DNA from: Verrucomicrobiia bacterium
GTDB taxonomy: Bacteria; Verrucomicrobiota; Verrucomicrobiia; Verrucomicrobiales; DEV007
Length of the DNA: 64,000 bases
Direction: 5' to 3'
NCBI GenBank assembly: GCA_030425385.1
Contig: JAUIAH010000041.1
Span: 1 to 64,000 of the forward strand
Shown here: piece after piece, positions 63,106-64,000 of the stretch
Numbering within the stretch: the stretch's first letter is position 1
Layout of the letters: each line of letters begins with the position of its first letter
Notes under the pieces: generated by a model
What the model was told of the DNA's origin: nothing
The model's input: the letters and a program-made list of their open reading frames with translations, nothing else
The model's database searches: none
Program-made: the position numbers and the translations under genes

Positions 63106-64000
63106 ATGTCTTTGAAATCGATCCCATGTCCGCCCGAGGCTTCGCTCATCGCCTTGATCGATGACACGCTTTCAGAGGATGAAGAGCGACTTCTGGCGAG
63201 ACACCTGGACGATTGTGAGGCGTGTCAGAAGGCGATGGACGCCTTGGCTGGTGCCAGTTTCCGAACACTTGCCAACGTGGAAGCCATGCTCGAAATGGAC
63301 GCGGAGGAGTCTCGGAATTCGAGTGCTAGACAGACTCCACCTTGGGCTTCTGTGTTCGACCGCGCTAGCAAGGACCCCACGGATGGTGTTCTCGGCTACC
63401 TAGGACGTTTCGAGATTGTGGAACACCTCGCGAGTGGTGGCATGGGAATGGTCTTCAAAGCACGGGACCCTGGCACAGATCGTATGGTTGCGTTGAAAGT
63501 GCTGGCACCCATTTGGGCGGCCAATCCCGTAGCGCGAGCGCGTTTCCTTGGCGAAGCCCGATCGGCTGCGGCCCTTGATCACGAGAATTTGCTCGCCATC
63601 TACAGTGTGGACGATGAGGGGCGCTATCCCTATCTCGTCATGCCGTTTAATGATGGCGAGACGCTGGAACAGCGAGTCCGGCAGCGGGGACGATTGGAAT
63701 TCGATGAGATCCAGCGAATTGGCCTGGGTATCGTGAAAGGATTGGAAGCCGCGCACGCTGGAGGAATCGTCCACCGTGATCTCAAGCCGGCAAATGTGTT
63801 ATTGAGAGGACAAGAGGCTGTTCGCGTGGCAGACTTCGGCCTGGCTCGCGCCGCGGACACGCCAGAACTGACGGTGAAAGGAAGCGTTCCGGGAACGCCG
63901 CAGTTCATGGCTCCCGAGCAAGTCAAGGGCCAGGAGGTCGATAGCCGCGCAGACTTCTTTGCCCTTGGCGGGATCTTGCAATACATGGCTACCGGAGCAC
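63106..64000 (+). CDS. Serine/threonine protein kinase with N-terminal zinc finger (3' end outside the window)
   Basis: At least 298 residues from ATG 63106, still open at the window end. Residues about 28-45 carry an HxxxCxxC site ('RHLDDCEACQKAM') like anti-sigma factors. The kinase domain starts near residue 100: Gly loop 'LASGGMGMVFKARDP', Lys in 'VALKVL', Glu in 'FLGEARSAAAL', catalytic 'HRDLKPANVLL', DFG 'VADFGLARA', APE 'MAPEQVKG'. All Hanks-type catalytic residues seen are intact. The zinc finger suggests it binds the adjacent sigma factor. Confidence 0.94.
   Translation, partial: MSLKSIPCPPEASLIALIDDTLSEDEERLLARHLDDCEACQKAMDALAGASFRTLANVEAMLEMDAEESRNSSARQTPPWASVFDRASKDPTDGVLGYLGRFEIVEHLASGGMGMVFKARDPGTDRMVALKVLAPIWAANPVARARFLGEARSAAALDHENLLAIYSVDDEGRYPYLVMPFNDGETLEQRVRQRGRLEFDEIQRIGLGIVKGLEAAHAGGIVHRDLKPANVLLRGQEAVRVADFGLARAADTPELTVKGSVPGTPQFMAPEQVKGQEVDSRADFFALGGILQYMATGA

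Noticed and set aside
1-64000. CRISPR arrays, tRNAs, insertion sequences, prophage
   Set aside because: No spaced direct repeats, no cloverleaf or T-arm sequence, no transposase or phage structural gene was seen on either strand by eye; a short tRNA could still be missed.

Overview
The window reads as chromosomal DNA of a Verrucomicrobiota bacterium (PVC superphylum), moderately GC-rich and densely coded. The phylum call is inferred from several signs: a formylglycine-type sulfatase, large exported beta-rich proteins with shared C-terminal modules, an FG-GAP/ASPIC-UnbV protein, an ECF sigma factor divergent from a zinc-finger Ser/Thr kinase, a ribosomal protein S11 with a long acidic N-terminal extension, and TSP3/LamG giant proteins. 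Housekeeping genes (rpsM-rpsK-rpsD, prfB with its programmed frameshift, rnpB, fumC, fabG, recO) show that this is a chromosome and not a plasmid or phage. I saw no tRNA, rRNA, CRISPR array or intact mobile element.

Layout. 1-7350: accessory region with a 1160-residue repeat protein, a sulfatase, and a scar of gene fragments (truncated polX, a frameshifted coiled-coil/membrane gene, an orphan C-terminal module). Three copies of one C-terminal module lie here in the same orientation. 7697-16647: response regulator, AsmA-like protein, fused ABC transporter, ApbE, TonB-dependent receptor, exported trypsin-like protease, L,D-transpeptidase lipoprotein. 16997-18784: rnpB and a MATE exporter. 18850-23254: RNA repair locus rtcA-rtcB with the divergent sigma-54 activator rtcR and a near-consensus -24/-12 promoter. 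23246-30069: sialidase-like BNR protein, exported cysteine-rich repeat protein, M42 peptidase-fumC, C39-like exported peptidase, two small verrucomicrobial proteins. 30130-38909: fabG, hybrid histidine kinase with a TPR protein, recO, prfB, DUF4159, helical-repeat protein, TspO.

39121-42000 is a possible NAD/ADP-ribose island: a Nudix/winged-helix regulator of NrtR type behind two inverted repeats, a frameshifted sirtuin, a small zinc-ribbon protein and an uncharacterised 330-residue protein. 42106-46743 holds an HNH nuclease with a membrane partner, then a tight three-gene cassette of an ATP-dependent DNA ligase-like enzyme and two unknown proteins. 46821-48566 is a ribosomal protein cluster without rpoA/rplQ. 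It is followed by a DAACS transporter with an inserted EF-hand domain, an Fe-S assembly pair (IscA/ErpA-like and HscB-like), three very large or medium exported proteins, the FG-GAP/ASPIC protein, and the sigma factor/kinase pair. The kinase runs off the right edge.

The best candidates for undescribed biology are the ligase cassette (43313-46135), the NAD/ADP-ribose island (39121-42000), the repeated C-terminal module (3166-7350), and the EF-hand/transporter fusion (48779-50515). All functional statements rest on motif recognition by eye; no database search was possible.
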